This document shows positions 8,901-17,304 of a stretch of DNA of 32,332 nt, piece by piece. A model generated the notes under the pieces. The model was given only the letters and a program-made list of their open reading frames with translations, did not search any database and was not told the origin of the DNA. This stretch comes from Bacteroidales bacterium (GTDB lineage: Bacteria; Bacteroidota; Bacteroidia; Bacteroidales; UBA932). The position numbers were made by a program, and so were the translations under genes. Location of the stretch: positions 1-32,332 of the forward strand of contig JABUTN010000006.1 in assembly GCA_021443665.1 (NCBI GenBank), given 5' to 3'. The first letter of the stretch is position 1; every line of letters begins with the position of its first letter.

Positions 8901-10558
8901 TCAGATGATTTCGTCAGCTTTGTGGCTTGGAGGTCTATTCCGGGAGTGGTCAGGTATGCCTTTATGCCCGTATGCCCCTGTTGGGACATATCCAAAATGG
9001 CCTGGGCCATCAGCATCGCGCTCGTGTCGCGGCTGAGCAGACGGAAATCCACTATGCTGGAATCCATCTCGCAGTGGGCGCTGAGGCCTGTATAGTCGTA
9101 GCCTTTGAAGCCGATGCGGCTGATGTTCAGGGAGTCGATACGGGCCTTGATGCCGCCGTACTGTTTCTTGCGCATCCTCAGGTCAAGATCCGTGTCCATA
9201 GTCAGTTCGGAGAGTATGTCCTTGGCGAGGATGCTGCCTATGGGGAAATCCGTGGTCTGGAGCCGGCCCTTTACACCGAGTCCCACAGTCGGAACGGAGG
9301 GGTTGTTCACCTTCAGCTCGTGGTGGAGGGACTGCCCGTCTCTGCTCAGGGTGCCGTTCAGCTGAAAGTCTTTCCAGGAGCCTTTCGCTTCCACATCGTA
9401 GTTGAACACCATCCCTTTCCCGGCGCGTTCGAGGAAAGCTATGGGCTTGCCTCCGGTAAAGTCGGCGATGGCACCGGCGAGCCCCTCGAAGGTCGTGCTC
9501 AGGTTCTTTATGCTGAGGTTGAAGTCAGAGTTGCGGATTTTGGGAAGCCCCGTCAGGTCCGTCGCAAGGAGGAGGGATGTGCCGTAATCGGTGCTTACTT
9601 CAAGACCGGTGCTGTGCAGGTCCGCAACGGGGCCGTTTACGTGGCCCTGGAGATTGAGGGCGAGTTTGCTTTTGTTCAAAGAGGGGGAAATCCTGCCGAG
9701 GGTGCGGAAATCAAACCTTGAGCCCTCGTTGAACCAGCAGTCGAGAATGATTTTCTCACAGAACTGGCTGATGTCGCGGCCCCTGTTGTATCCGAAACTG
9801 ATGCGAGAGGCGTCAATGTGCGTGTAGTTGTCTTCGATGATCGGATTGTTCAGAACGAGAACCTTTGCCCCTATGCTGACATCTGTGGTGAGCCTCCTGA
9901 CGCCCCAACCGGATTTGTCCATAGCCTCCAGATTGCGTATGCGGCACTCGAGGGTCTTTTTGTCCCAGACGATATTGGTGATCTGGAGGTTTATGTCCCG
10001 GATGTCCATATCGGCGAAATCGATGCACCCCGTCCCCTCTTTCGAACCGAAATTGCGGGAATAGGGGTTGTGGAGGACAAAATGGGCGTCTTTCAGCCTC
10101 AGACTTTTTATGGTCATTGGAGGAATGCCTATCGGCTTAGGCTCATCTGATTTGGGCTTGCGCTCATATACCCCGAGGGCGTGGTTGAGGGAGGTGAAAC
10201 GCTCCTCGTTTACGGTGATGAGGCGGAAATCGGCACCATCGATGGACAGGTTTTCCACACCGAGATTGCCCCTGAGAATCTTGAAGGGCCTGAATGTCAG
10301 GGACAGTTTCCTGAACGAGGCGACTGTGTCTCCCTGAGGGTCCTTCAGGGCCGCGTTGAAAATGAGTATGCGGTTGTAGAACACTATCGCGAGCCTGTCT
10401 ATCTCTATGGATCCGTCAAGGCCCATGGGAATCTTCTCTACTGCGTATCTGGCCGCTTTGCTCTGGACGGAAGGCAACTGCATTGCCACGAAAAATACGG
10501 GTGGACAGAAGGCCAGCAGAAGGACAAGACCGAGTAATATTTTTTTGAAGATTTTCGT
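5948..10558 (-). CDS. TamB-like translocation/assembly module protein, apparent ACG start
   Basis: TamB-family proteins span the periplasm from an inner-membrane anchor and are linked to outer-membrane protein assembly or lipid transport. The conventional reading frame opens with GTG at 10489 (1513 residues). Extending the frame upstream to an ACG at 10558 adds 23 residues and yields a typical anchor: KIFKKILLGLVLLLAFCPP. The in-frame TAG at 10570 limits any further extension, and a promoter -7 box at 10581-10588 would give a leader of under 20 bases to the ACG, so I prefer that start. The body is a very long repetitive beta-strand series (AsmA/TamB-like), and the conserved TamB C-terminal domain fills roughly the last 450 residues, ending with a hydrophilic tail rich in K, R, E and T. 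I know of no catalytic residues in this family. A bam-type partner is not adjacent. Confidence 0.85.
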   Translation of the reverse strand, partial: TKIFKKILLGLVLLLAFCPPVFFVAMQLPSVQSKAARYAVEKIPMGLDGSIEIDRLAIVFYNRILIFNAALKDPQGDTVASFRKLSLTFRPFKILRGNLGVENLSIDGADFRLITVNEERFTSLNHALGVYERKPKSDEPKPIGIPPMTIKSLRLKDAHFVLHNPYSRNFGSKEGTGCIDFADMDIRDINLQITNIVWDKKTLECRIRNLEAMDKSGWGVRRLTTDVSIGAKVLVLNNPIIEDNYTHIDASRISFGYNRGRDISQFCEKIILDCWFNEGSRFDFRTLGRISPSLNKSKLALNLQGHVNGPVADLHSTGLEVSTDYGTSLLLATDLTGLPKIRNSDFNLSIKNLSTTFEGLAGAIADFTGGKPIAFLERAGKGMVFNYDVEAKGSWKDFQLNGTLSRDGQSLHHELKVNNPSVPTVGLGVKGRLQTTDFPIGSILAKDILSELTMDTDLDLRMRKKQYGGIKARIDSLNISRIGFKGYDYTGLSAHCEMDSSIVDFRLLSRDTSAMLMAQAILDMSQQGHTGIKAYLTTPGIDLQATKLTKSSDSAVVTLSAHADVVIDKEDGILGSATIKDFGYRNIEGANNLGDLFLLSSFDQGLYTIDLESPVADLKYSGDTPPMPFVKRLKNLVAGFLPEFIKKSPVEEDEENGNCRLDLTTRSLIQLFDIFAPDFYIAAGTNMSLALSDQDSLDLVLKSNRLAHKGKYLRGVSLKCSNSDTSLKCIFRTDTIHLGNMRADNNRLDLHLHPSHIDLGLGFYNDDEQISSADFKSKLHFERDSRNILTTSIHIDSSNVTLKDTVWRIPPSDILFRKKDIRIDSLRILGRDEYLMADGKLSALAGDTMDVVLKNFRLAVLNPFSKKNAEFSGVLNGNARVTQFFSTPDIRALFTGSGLKAFGKDIDSLFIKSEIDPESQNLGIIAENIKPDCKPFSISGYYSPKRKFIKLNASLDQFSMAYLSPILENVMDIRSGSLSGNVSIEGPFKKLAIKSDDCVFKDFTFVPVVTRVPYILNGPIILDERSINVSQITFADTLGHQASLSGAVRHRYFKNIRLDTKLNFSNLMCLNTTIKDNSSFFGRVFGSGEIGLSGPPSELGIDVRFKTEDNTSIHIPLSNSLSARTSDLITYKVIYDEDADPYEILMAARNASNAKKKRSRLTLRANAEINRDAELVVDIQKEMGSVAKIRGNGDIGVTLIPHKNLLDLKGDFTVSEGNCHISILGITGKDFTIDEGGNVTFNGELRRTALNAGASYHTKASVSTLIADTTSVGQRRNVSCGVTLSGTLESPRLGFKIDIPDLDPITKGRVESALSTADKIQKQFMALLISGSFVPDEQGGIINDNNILFSNASEILSNQVNNIFRQLEIPLDMGLNYSRDQSGRDLFDVAISYQALNNRLIINGSVGNSHLNNNWKGDLSVEYKVDQKGKLRVSVFTKSSDSYTNFLDNSQRHGIGVNFQDEFNTFGEFWRNIFLSKKKRKEWELKLMEDAERELRERAAEAGVSKSGTKKNRTRGRGRNKASETAEETEDEDTEE

Positions 10559-10580
10559 GGCAGTGTACTATATATTATGG

Positions 10581-10611
10581 CAAATATACGGATGTTTTGT
10601 TATTTTTGCAA
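10581..10611 (-). promoter_or_regulatory. Promoter of the TamB-like gene
   Basis: The minus strand shows TTG (10611-10609), a 20-base spacer and a perfect -7 box TATATTTG (10588-10581). Transcription should begin near 10575, about 17 bases upstream of the ACG at 10558. The -33 element sits right beside the -7 box of the opposing GH2 promoter. Confidence 0.65.
10601..10608 (+). promoter_or_regulatory. -7 box of the GH2 gene promoter
   Basis: TATTTTTG matches TAnnTTTG exactly and lies 21 bases before the ATG at 10630, a normal leader length. No clear TTTG is visible about 20 bases upstream, so the promoter may be weak or need an activator. Confidence 0.5.
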
Positions 10612-10629
10612 GACACACAAATACATAGT

Positions 10630-12867
10630 ATGAAAAAGATCCTTATCCTTTTTGCCCTCCTGTCGGGCTTGATGTCGGGTTTCACCGCAAACGCACAACG
10701 TATGTCCCTGGACAAGGGCTGGAAATTCGCCTTCGGCAACGCTTCAGACCCCGCAAAGGACTTCGGATGCGGCACCGAGTATTTCAATTACCTGACCAAG
10801 GCCAATTCGGTTCATAACGAGGGCCCTTACTCTCTCAGGTTCGACCCTGCGGTCTGGCCCGTGCAGTGGGTGGACGTGGATCTGCCCCACGACTGGGTGG
10901 TGGACCTTCCCTTCGCCCCTGAGGCGAGCCACAGCCACGGCTACAAGTGCGTGGGATACAAGTATCCGGAAACATCCGTGGGCTGGTACCGCAAGACCAT
11001 AACGCTCGACCCCGCCGACAAGGGCAAGCACTTCATACTGAGTTTTGAGGGTATTTTCCGCGATTCGAGAGTGTGGGTGAACGGTTTCTATATGGGAGGG
11101 GACCCGAGCGGATATGCCTGTCAGGATTATGACATCACAGACTATCTGATTTTTCCCGAGGATGGCAAGAGCGCAGAGAATGTGATTTGCGTGAGGGCAG
11201 ACGCCACCCTGGAGGAAGGCTGGTTTTATGAGGGTGGCGGAATCTACCGTCACGTGTGGCTGACCAAAAGCGAACCCGTGCATATCGCGCCCTACGGGGT
11301 GTGGAGCCGCTGTGAGTTCCCCGATGGCCTGGATGCTGCAGACCTTGTGGTGGAGGCGAAGGTGGAGAACGATTCGAAGGCGGATGCCGCCGCACAGCTT
11401 GCCTTCAGTCTCTATGCTCCCGATGGCAGGAAGGTGGCGGAACGCATCAGCCGCACGCGGAGCATTGTGCCCGCCGGGCAGGGAACATTTAGCCTTTCTA
11501 TGCACATCGACAAACCCGATTTGTGGTCCGACACCAACCCGGCGCTATACAGGCTTGTGTCACAGGTGATTGTTGACGGTAAGCCTCTGGACTGCACGGA
11601 AACTGCAGTCGGCATCCGTCAGATTGTCTTCAGCGCCGACAGCGGTATGATAGTGAACGGACGGAAAGTGATTCTGAAGGGAGTGGACCTCCACCAGGAC
11701 CACGCCGGAGTGGGGGCCGCCATACCTGACGGGCTCATCAAATACCGCCTCAGCCGCCTGAAATGGCTGGGTGCGAATGCCATCAGGGGCTCGCACAATC
11801 CCGCTTCGCCCGCCCTGTTGTCCCTTTGCGATTCGATGGGTTTCTATATCATAGACGAGAACCGTCTCCTGGGTGTGAACGATTATTTCAAGGACCATCT
11901 CCGCAATATGATCGAGCGCGGACGGAGCCATCCGAGCGTGATAATGTGGAGTATGGGAAATGAGGAGTGGGGAGTGGAATGGGACCCCAGAGGGGCTGCC
12001 ATAGTGGCGACGATGACCGCATACGCCCATACCATCGACCCTTCCCGTCCCACGACAGTGGCGACTTCCGGTGGCCCGGAGCCGATACTCGGAGCCGACA
12101 TCGCCGGTTACAATTACTTCAGACAGAATCCCATAGACAAATACCGTGTGGAATACCCCTCAAGGCTTGCCTATTTGAGTGAGGAGACCACAGGCTGCGG
12201 TACCAGAGGAGTGCACGTTCACGAAAAGGATGCCGAAAAGCTGGAGGGTATGAGCGACCACGACTATTTCAAGGCCCGCAATCCCTCGGGTTTTATGCCA
12301 GCCTGGAACGATGTTCCCGACTACAAGACAGACGAGATTTTTTCCAGAACGCAGACAGGCTGGGAGTTCGTGCTTGAAAGGCCCTGGCTGGCCGGAGTGT
12401 TCTACTGGACCGGCTTTGACTACAGGGGCGAATCCAATCCTATGGTTTATCCAGCTACAGGCTCGCCTTTCGGACTGCTTGACTATTGCGGCAATCCCAA
12501 ACAGGAGGCCCTTTATCTGAGGCAGGTCTGGGGCGGTTCCAAGGAACCCTGGCCCTTCGACAGCCGCAAGGTGGCAAAAAATGCCGGACTGCACATCGAG
12601 TCAAGCCGCTACAATGACATCACCGTCTATGTGATTTACGCCGTGGACGCCAAAAGGCGTTTTGACGAATCGGCTATGAATATGCTGGATGTGAAACTCG
12701 AGGGTGAGGGCAGAATTATAGGCGTGGGCAACGGCGACAATACCTGGAAGGCTAAGGAAAGGCCTCTTCCCGGCGAGGATCCCCGCGTGATGTCCGTGCC
12801 CCTCTTCCACGGCATAGCCCAGGTGTATGTGCAGGGCGAAGGAAAACTGGAAGTCAGTGCAAGGTAG
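10630..12867 (+). CDS. Secreted glycoside hydrolase family 2 (beta-galactosidase-like)
   Basis: GH2 enzymes hydrolyse terminal beta-linked sugars (galactose, glucuronic acid or mannose) by a retaining mechanism. A signal peptide (cleavage near TANA-Q, residue 23) is followed by a jelly-roll sugar-binding domain (about 30-210), an immunoglobulin-like domain (about 215-325) and a TIM barrel (about 330-600). A C-terminal beta domain ends the protein. The acid/base glutamate is E445 in SMGNEEWG, and the nucleophile is E519 in LSEETTG. The barrel also shows GVDLHQDHAGVG and RGSHNPASP, which are typical of Bacteroidota GH2 enzymes. I chose the ATG at 10630 because it starts the signal peptide; an upstream TTG at 10597 would add 11 polar residues. 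The exact sugar specificity cannot be read from sequence. No SusC/SusD pair is nearby, so it is not in a classical polysaccharide utilisation locus here. Confidence 0.92.
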   Translation: MKKILILFALLSGLMSGFTANAQRMSLDKGWKFAFGNASDPAKDFGCGTEYFNYLTKANSVHNEGPYSLRFDPAVWPVQWVDVDLPHDWVVDLPFAPEASHSHGYKCVGYKYPETSVGWYRKTITLDPADKGKHFILSFEGIFRDSRVWVNGFYMGGDPSGYACQDYDITDYLIFPEDGKSAENVICVRADATLEEGWFYEGGGIYRHVWLTKSEPVHIAPYGVWSRCEFPDGLDAADLVVEAKVENDSKADAAAQLAFSLYAPDGRKVAERISRTRSIVPAGQGTFSLSMHIDKPDLWSDTNPALYRLVSQVIVDGKPLDCTETAVGIRQIVFSADSGMIVNGRKVILKGVDLHQDHAGVGAAIPDGLIKYRLSRLKWLGANAIRGSHNPASPALLSLCDSMGFYIIDENRLLGVNDYFKDHLRNMIERGRSHPSVIMWSMGNEEWGVEWDPRGAAIVATMTAYAHTIDPSRPTTVATSGGPEPILGADIAGYNYFRQNPIDKYRVEYPSRLAYLSEETTGCGTRGVHVHEKDAEKLEGMSDHDYFKARNPSGFMPAWNDVPDYKTDEIFSRTQTGWEFVLERPWLAGVFYWTGFDYRGESNPMVYPATGSPFGLLDYCGNPKQEALYLRQVWGGSKEPWPFDSRKVAKNAGLHIESSRYNDITVYVIYAVDAKRRFDESAMNMLDVKLEGEGRIIGVGNGDNTWKAKERPLPGEDPRVMSVPLFHGIAQVYVQGEGKLEVSAR

Positions 12868-12870
12868 GGC

Positions 12871-14223
12871 CTAACGGCACAGGGAAATATACCTCTGCAG
12901 GGCAAGGATGTAGTCTATGCGGGCTGAGGTGAGGGATTCGCGGGCGCTGACGAGCAGTGTCTGGGCCTCAAGCAGTTCGGTGGTGGTGGCAAGCCCTGCG
13001 GAGAAGTTCTGGCGCACATTGTCCATATTGCTTTCTGCATCAGTGACAGTGAGTGAGGCCACATCGACAAGATCCCATTGCTGCAGGAGCTGGTCCCAAC
13101 TTTGGCTGCACTGGAGCCTCATCTGGGTCAACAGATCGTCGCGCCTAACGCGGGCCTTCTCTATTTCGAGACTCTGTTTCCGTATGCTGTGCGAAGCGCC
13201 CCACCAATCCAGAATCGGGATGTTCACGGAGGCGAAGGCAAGAGCGTTCGCCGTGTTCTTGTCTATGATGTTGGCATAACTGATGCTGCCGCCTACGGCA
13301 ATCTGTGGCAGGGCCTCTCCGATTGTCATCTTGCGCTTGAGGTCTTCCGCCTTGATGCTCAAATCCAACAGTTCGGCCTCGGGACGCCTCATAGTGGCTT
13401 CTTCGGGGTCTGTCCAGTAGGCATCGGGGGATTCCAAAAGATGGGGAACCGTGTCCAGGGGACATAATTCGGCACTGTAGGGTACACCGCTTTCGCGGCA
13501 TAGGTTCATAGTGGCGAGAGTGATGCCGTGGTCGAGTTTGACCAGGTTGGATGCCATCTCCCCACGGCGCACCTTGACTTTCAATATGTCGCTGCGGGTG
13601 GCGAGTCCCGCCTCTATGGCGAGGTTGAGGTCGTGTTCTATGGCATCCAGAAGCCCGATGGCCTCTGTCACTGTATTGCGTTTCTCGCGAAGTGAAACCA
13701 CCAGCCAGTAGTTCTCCTGCACGCTTTGCAGCAGGTCGCGGACAGTGATCTCGCTCTTGATTGAGGCCGCCTTCTTGCCGACTGCGGCAAGGGCGTTGCC
13801 GTTGACGATGCGGCCGCCGGCATAGATGGGCTGGGTGGCCATCACTCCGGCGGTGATGCCACGCTTGAAGAGCGAGATGGTATTGTCCAGACCATAGTAG
13901 GCCCCGTTGTCCGCAAACCAGTTGTAGAGTTCCTCGCGCAGTTCGGCATTATCTATGTCTGAAATGCCCCACTCCAGCAGAGGGTTGACGGCGGAGAATC
14001 CGTATGAGTAGGCCTTCAGGGAAGGGAAGTATTTTGTAAGGGCCTCCATCTTGGTATGGTGGGCCTGCTCCTGCTCGAGTCTGGAAATCACCACGGCGGC
14101 GTTGTGCAGCATAGCGCTGTCAAGACATTCCTGAAGCGATACTGCGCGTACCGGTGCCTGTTGCGCCCGCAGGGGGGCACACAACAGCAGAAGTGCAAAT
14201 ATGATTGTCGCGCTCTTTCTCAT
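12871..14223 (-). CDS. TolC-family outer-membrane channel of the RND system
   Basis: A signal peptide (MRKSATIIFALLLLCAPLRA, then QQAP) precedes an outer-membrane efflux protein of 450 residues. It has two helical halves with the usual A-, Q- and E-rich helices, for example SLQECLDSAMLHNA at the start and TTTELLEAQTLLVSARESL near the end. Its ATG overlaps the RND pump stop by four bases (ATGA), so it is the last gene of the lipoprotein-adaptor-pump-channel operon. It ends three bases from the stop of the convergent GH2 gene. It is clearly different in sequence from the TolC-like protein of the MacB-type operon, so each pump probably has its own channel. Confidence 0.9.
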   Translation of the reverse strand: MRKSATIIFALLLLCAPLRAQQAPVRAVSLQECLDSAMLHNAAVVISRLEQEQAHHTKMEALTKYFPSLKAYSYGFSAVNPLLEWGISDIDNAELREELYNWFADNGAYYGLDNTISLFKRGITAGVMATQPIYAGGRIVNGNALAAVGKKAASIKSEITVRDLLQSVQENYWLVVSLREKRNTVTEAIGLLDAIEHDLNLAIEAGLATRSDILKVKVRRGEMASNLVKLDHGITLATMNLCRESGVPYSAELCPLDTVPHLLESPDAYWTDPEEATMRRPEAELLDLSIKAEDLKRKMTIGEALPQIAVGGSISYANIIDKNTANALAFASVNIPILDWWGASHSIRKQSLEIEKARVRRDDLLTQMRLQCSQSWDQLLQQWDLVDVASLTVTDAESNMDNVRQNFSAGLATTTELLEAQTLLVSARESLTSARIDYILALQRYISLCR

Positions 14224-17200
14224 TTATAGACCCTCCAGTATATTACGGGCATCACGCTCAATACTATTATAAGCGAAAGCACCACTCCGAAACAGATGAC
14301 CACGCCCATAGGCATCCACAGGGGATTGTGCGAGATGATCATGGGCAGCACTCCGAGAGCTGTGGTGGCGGAGGTCAGGAAAATGGGCCTCATCCTGCGG
14401 GAACCGGCCTTCATGGCAGCCTCTCGGGCTGACAGGCCCTGTTTGCAGCGCAACTCCTCCGCATATTCGTACATCACTATGCCGTTGCGGACTATGATGC
14501 CAATCAGGGAAACGACCCCCAGTACCGAGGTCATTCCGAAGTCGAGATTGAACAGCCATTCTCCGAGGAAGGCCCCGAAGAAGCAGAGCATACTGGCCGC
14601 GAGGGTTAGCAGTGAGATGCTGATTTTCTTGAAATAGAGAACCAGGAAGAAGAGCAGGATGAGCACGGCCACCACGAAACTGGTGCCGATTTCGGGAATC
14701 ACACCGCTGTTGAGTGTGTCCAGACCGCCGTACTTGATGCTGACTCCTTCCGGAAGGGTGGGGAGGATCTCCTCATCCACGAACTTTCTTATCTGTTTGG
14801 AGGCCCGGATTTGGGATTCCCAGAATTTCATATCGGCAGACACGCTTATGCAGCGGGAACCGTAGCGCCTTTCCACACAGGAACGCTCCCAGGAGGGGCT
14901 GATGTCCGCCACTTCGCGCAGAGGCACGCTCACTCCGGGGAAGGCTGTGGCGACAAGTCTGTCGGAGATGTTGTCAAAGGAGTTCTGCTCTCCGTAGTCA
15001 AGATACAGTTGCACAGGAATGGACTTGTATCCGTCCTGAATGCCGGTCAGGGTGATGGGGGAACTGTCGCCGTGAAGGGTCAGCGAGAGCGCGAGGGGAC
15101 TGATGCCGAGGGCTGCGCACTGTTCGCTTTTGGGACTGATTCTGATGGATGAGGTGACATCGTCGTCGGAGGAATGCACCCAGCGGAGGCGGTCTCCTTC
15201 CATCGTTTTCATATAGTCCCTGATTTTTCTTGCCACGGGTGCCGTCTGCTGCAGGTCGTCGCCAAGCACGAACACCTCGATGGGGCAGGCGCAGGCCTGA
15301 TAGTCCATCTGGCGCACCCTGACGTGGGCGTTGTTGAAATGATATGAGTAGAGGCTGTCCACCAGGGGCAGGAGCTCTTCCGTGGCCTCGATGGACGTGG
15401 TGGAAACAATCAGTTGGGCGAGGTTGCTCGAGGGCATGCTCGGCGCGTAGGTCACGTGGAAACGGGGTGCCGTCTCCCCCACGAAGGCACTCACCGCGGT
15501 GATTCGCGGGTCCTTAAGGAGCATCTTCTGGAGCGAATCGGCCGCCGCAGTGGTCTCTTCCACCGTACTGCCTTCGCCCAGGCGCATTTCAATGGCGAAA
15601 AGATCGCGTTCCGCCATAGGCATCATCTGTACATTAAGTTGCAGGAACATCAGGATTCCCAGGGCGATGGAGCCCAGACCGACCGCGATGGTCTTGAAGG
15701 GATGGCGGAAACAGAGCGCCTGCAGGGAATCGTAAAGGGCCTGCAGTTTGGTGAAGAAACGCCTTTGGACGCGGGTGAATGCGTTGTCCTTGGGTTTGGA
15801 CTTGATGAACCGTATCTCCATACCGGGAATCACGAGCATCGCGTAAATCAGCGACCAGGCCATCGCGAACAGGATGGTCCAGGGGAAGAGCTGCACGAAA
15901 TCGCCCAGCGGGCCCGTAATCAGCACTTTGATGGGGAAGAACATCGCGCAGATGGCTGTCGTGGCGATGAACATCGGCATGAAAAGAGTCCTCGCGGCGG
16001 TCACAGCGCTGTCAAAGGGTTCCATCCCCTTCTCAAGATTGTCCACATAGCCGTCTATGTTGATGATGGAGTCGTCCACGACCATTCCCAGGACCACAAT
16101 CAGCGCCGCCAAAGTCACGGTATTGAGTTCGATGCCGAAGAAATACATCGAGGCTATGGCTGCGGCGGTGCATACGGGGAGGCTCGATGAGGCCACGATG
16201 GCCGTGCGTATGGGGAAGAGCAGCATCATCACGGCGATGACCACAAGCATCGAAATCACAAGGTCACGCAGGAAGGAATAGACGCTCTCGCTGACGACTT
16301 TCGGCTGGTCGGTGATGCGGTGGAGGCGGACGCTCGAGGGCAGTTCTTCCTCGAAACTGTCAAGCACTTCGTTCACTTCCTTGCCGTAGGACACTATGTT
16401 GTTGCCTTTCCTCATCTCCACGGAAATAATCAGGGCATTGTCCGTGTCATAGTTGACGACTTTATTTGCCTTCTGGTAACGGCGCTCCACGGTAGCGATG
16501 TCGCTCAGGCGCACGCTTTCACCGCCGGGGGTGACGCATACCACCTGAGAGGCAATCTCCTCTTCCCAGGTGTGGATGCGGTCGAGGTGGAAGGGATATT
16601 TGTGCCCCCTGTGCTCGAAACTGCCGGCCGTGGTGGTGATGTCGGAAGAGGCGTATTGGGCCATCAGCGTTGTGGGCGTGACTCCGTAGAGGGAGGCACG
16701 CTCAGGGGCGAGTTTCACGGCAATCTCTTCCGTGCGCTCTCCGAGAATCTTGACGGCGGATGTGCGTTTCAGGCTGCGCAGTCGGCTGCACAGGGTCTCG
16801 GCATAGTCCTGCAGCTCGCGGTAGCTCTTGTCCCGGCTTTCCATCGCAATCAGCAGGGTGGAGGTGTTGCCGAAATCATCTATCACCGCAACTGCCAGGA
16901 CTCCTGGCGGCAGCGAGAGAGTTGTGCTTTCGTTCAGGCGGTGCCGGAGTTTGCTCCAGAAGGCGTCCTTGTCCTTGACGGAATTCTCCAGGGCCACATA
17001 TATATAGGACATACCCTCCTTGGAGAAGGAGCGGGTGTTATTGCGGTTGACCTCGCTCATCGCGAAGATGATGTCCTCGAGGGGCTTGGTGAGTTCGCGT
17101 TCCACCGTCTCGGCATCAGCGCCGGGATAGACGCCGGCCACGATGCCCTCACGTATGGTGAAGGAAGGGAATTCATCCTTCTGCATTCGTGCAAGGGTGA

Positions 17201-17294
17201 AGATGCCCAGGAATGCGATGACGAAAACCGCGGCCCTGACAAGGCCGGGATTGGCTATCGCTCCTGTTATTATGTCACCTTTACCCTTTGTCAT
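14220..17294 (-). CDS. RND-family efflux transporter, AcrB-like
   Basis: This is a proton-driven inner-membrane pump of 1024 residues, a typical size. The N-terminal membrane segment (about 15-35) is followed by a porter domain with PLEDIIFAMSEVNRNNTRS. Transmembrane segment 4 carries the proton-relay pair D407 and D408 in GMVVDDSI, the same numbering as in AcrB. A second half repeats the layout, with a long periplasmic loop (about 540-870) and a C-terminal membrane bundle ending in MPVIYWRVYK. The CxC in QACACPIEVFV (porter region) is unusual and may be a disulfide or metal site. Substrates are unknown. The pump starts 10 bases after the adaptor and overlaps the channel gene by four bases. 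Confidence 0.93.
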   Translation of the reverse strand: MTKGKGDIITGAIANPGLVRAAVFVIAFLGIFTLARMQKDEFPSFTIREGIVAGVYPGADAETVERELTKPLEDIIFAMSEVNRNNTRSFSKEGMSYIYVALENSVKDKDAFWSKLRHRLNESTTLSLPPGVLAVAVIDDFGNTSTLLIAMESRDKSYRELQDYAETLCSRLRSLKRTSAVKILGERTEEIAVKLAPERASLYGVTPTTLMAQYASSDITTTAGSFEHRGHKYPFHLDRIHTWEEEIASQVVCVTPGGESVRLSDIATVERRYQKANKVVNYDTDNALIISVEMRKGNNIVSYGKEVNEVLDSFEEELPSSVRLHRITDQPKVVSESVYSFLRDLVISMLVVIAVMMLLFPIRTAIVASSSLPVCTAAAIASMYFFGIELNTVTLAALIVVLGMVVDDSIINIDGYVDNLEKGMEPFDSAVTAARTLFMPMFIATTAICAMFFPIKVLITGPLGDFVQLFPWTILFAMAWSLIYAMLVIPGMEIRFIKSKPKDNAFTRVQRRFFTKLQALYDSLQALCFRHPFKTIAVGLGSIALGILMFLQLNVQMMPMAERDLFAIEMRLGEGSTVEETTAAADSLQKMLLKDPRITAVSAFVGETAPRFHVTYAPSMPSSNLAQLIVSTTSIEATEELLPLVDSLYSYHFNNAHVRVRQMDYQACACPIEVFVLGDDLQQTAPVARKIRDYMKTMEGDRLRWVHSSDDDVTSSIRISPKSEQCAALGISPLALSLTLHGDSSPITLTGIQDGYKSIPVQLYLDYGEQNSFDNISDRLVATAFPGVSVPLREVADISPSWERSCVERRYGSRCISVSADMKFWESQIRASKQIRKFVDEEILPTLPEGVSIKYGGLDTLNSGVIPEIGTSFVVAVLILLFFLVLYFKKISISLLTLAASMLCFFGAFLGEWLFNLDFGMTSVLGVVSLIGIIVRNGIVMYEYAEELRCKQGLSAREAAMKAGSRRMRPIFLTSATTALGVLPMIISHNPLWMPMGVVICFGVVLSLIIVLSVMPVIYWRVYK

Positions 17295-17304
17295 AGCGTG
17301 AATC

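Noticed and set aside
10597-10630. TTG start for the GH2 gene
   Set aside because: It would place polar residues before a clean signal peptide, and the -7 box at 10601-10608 lies downstream of it.
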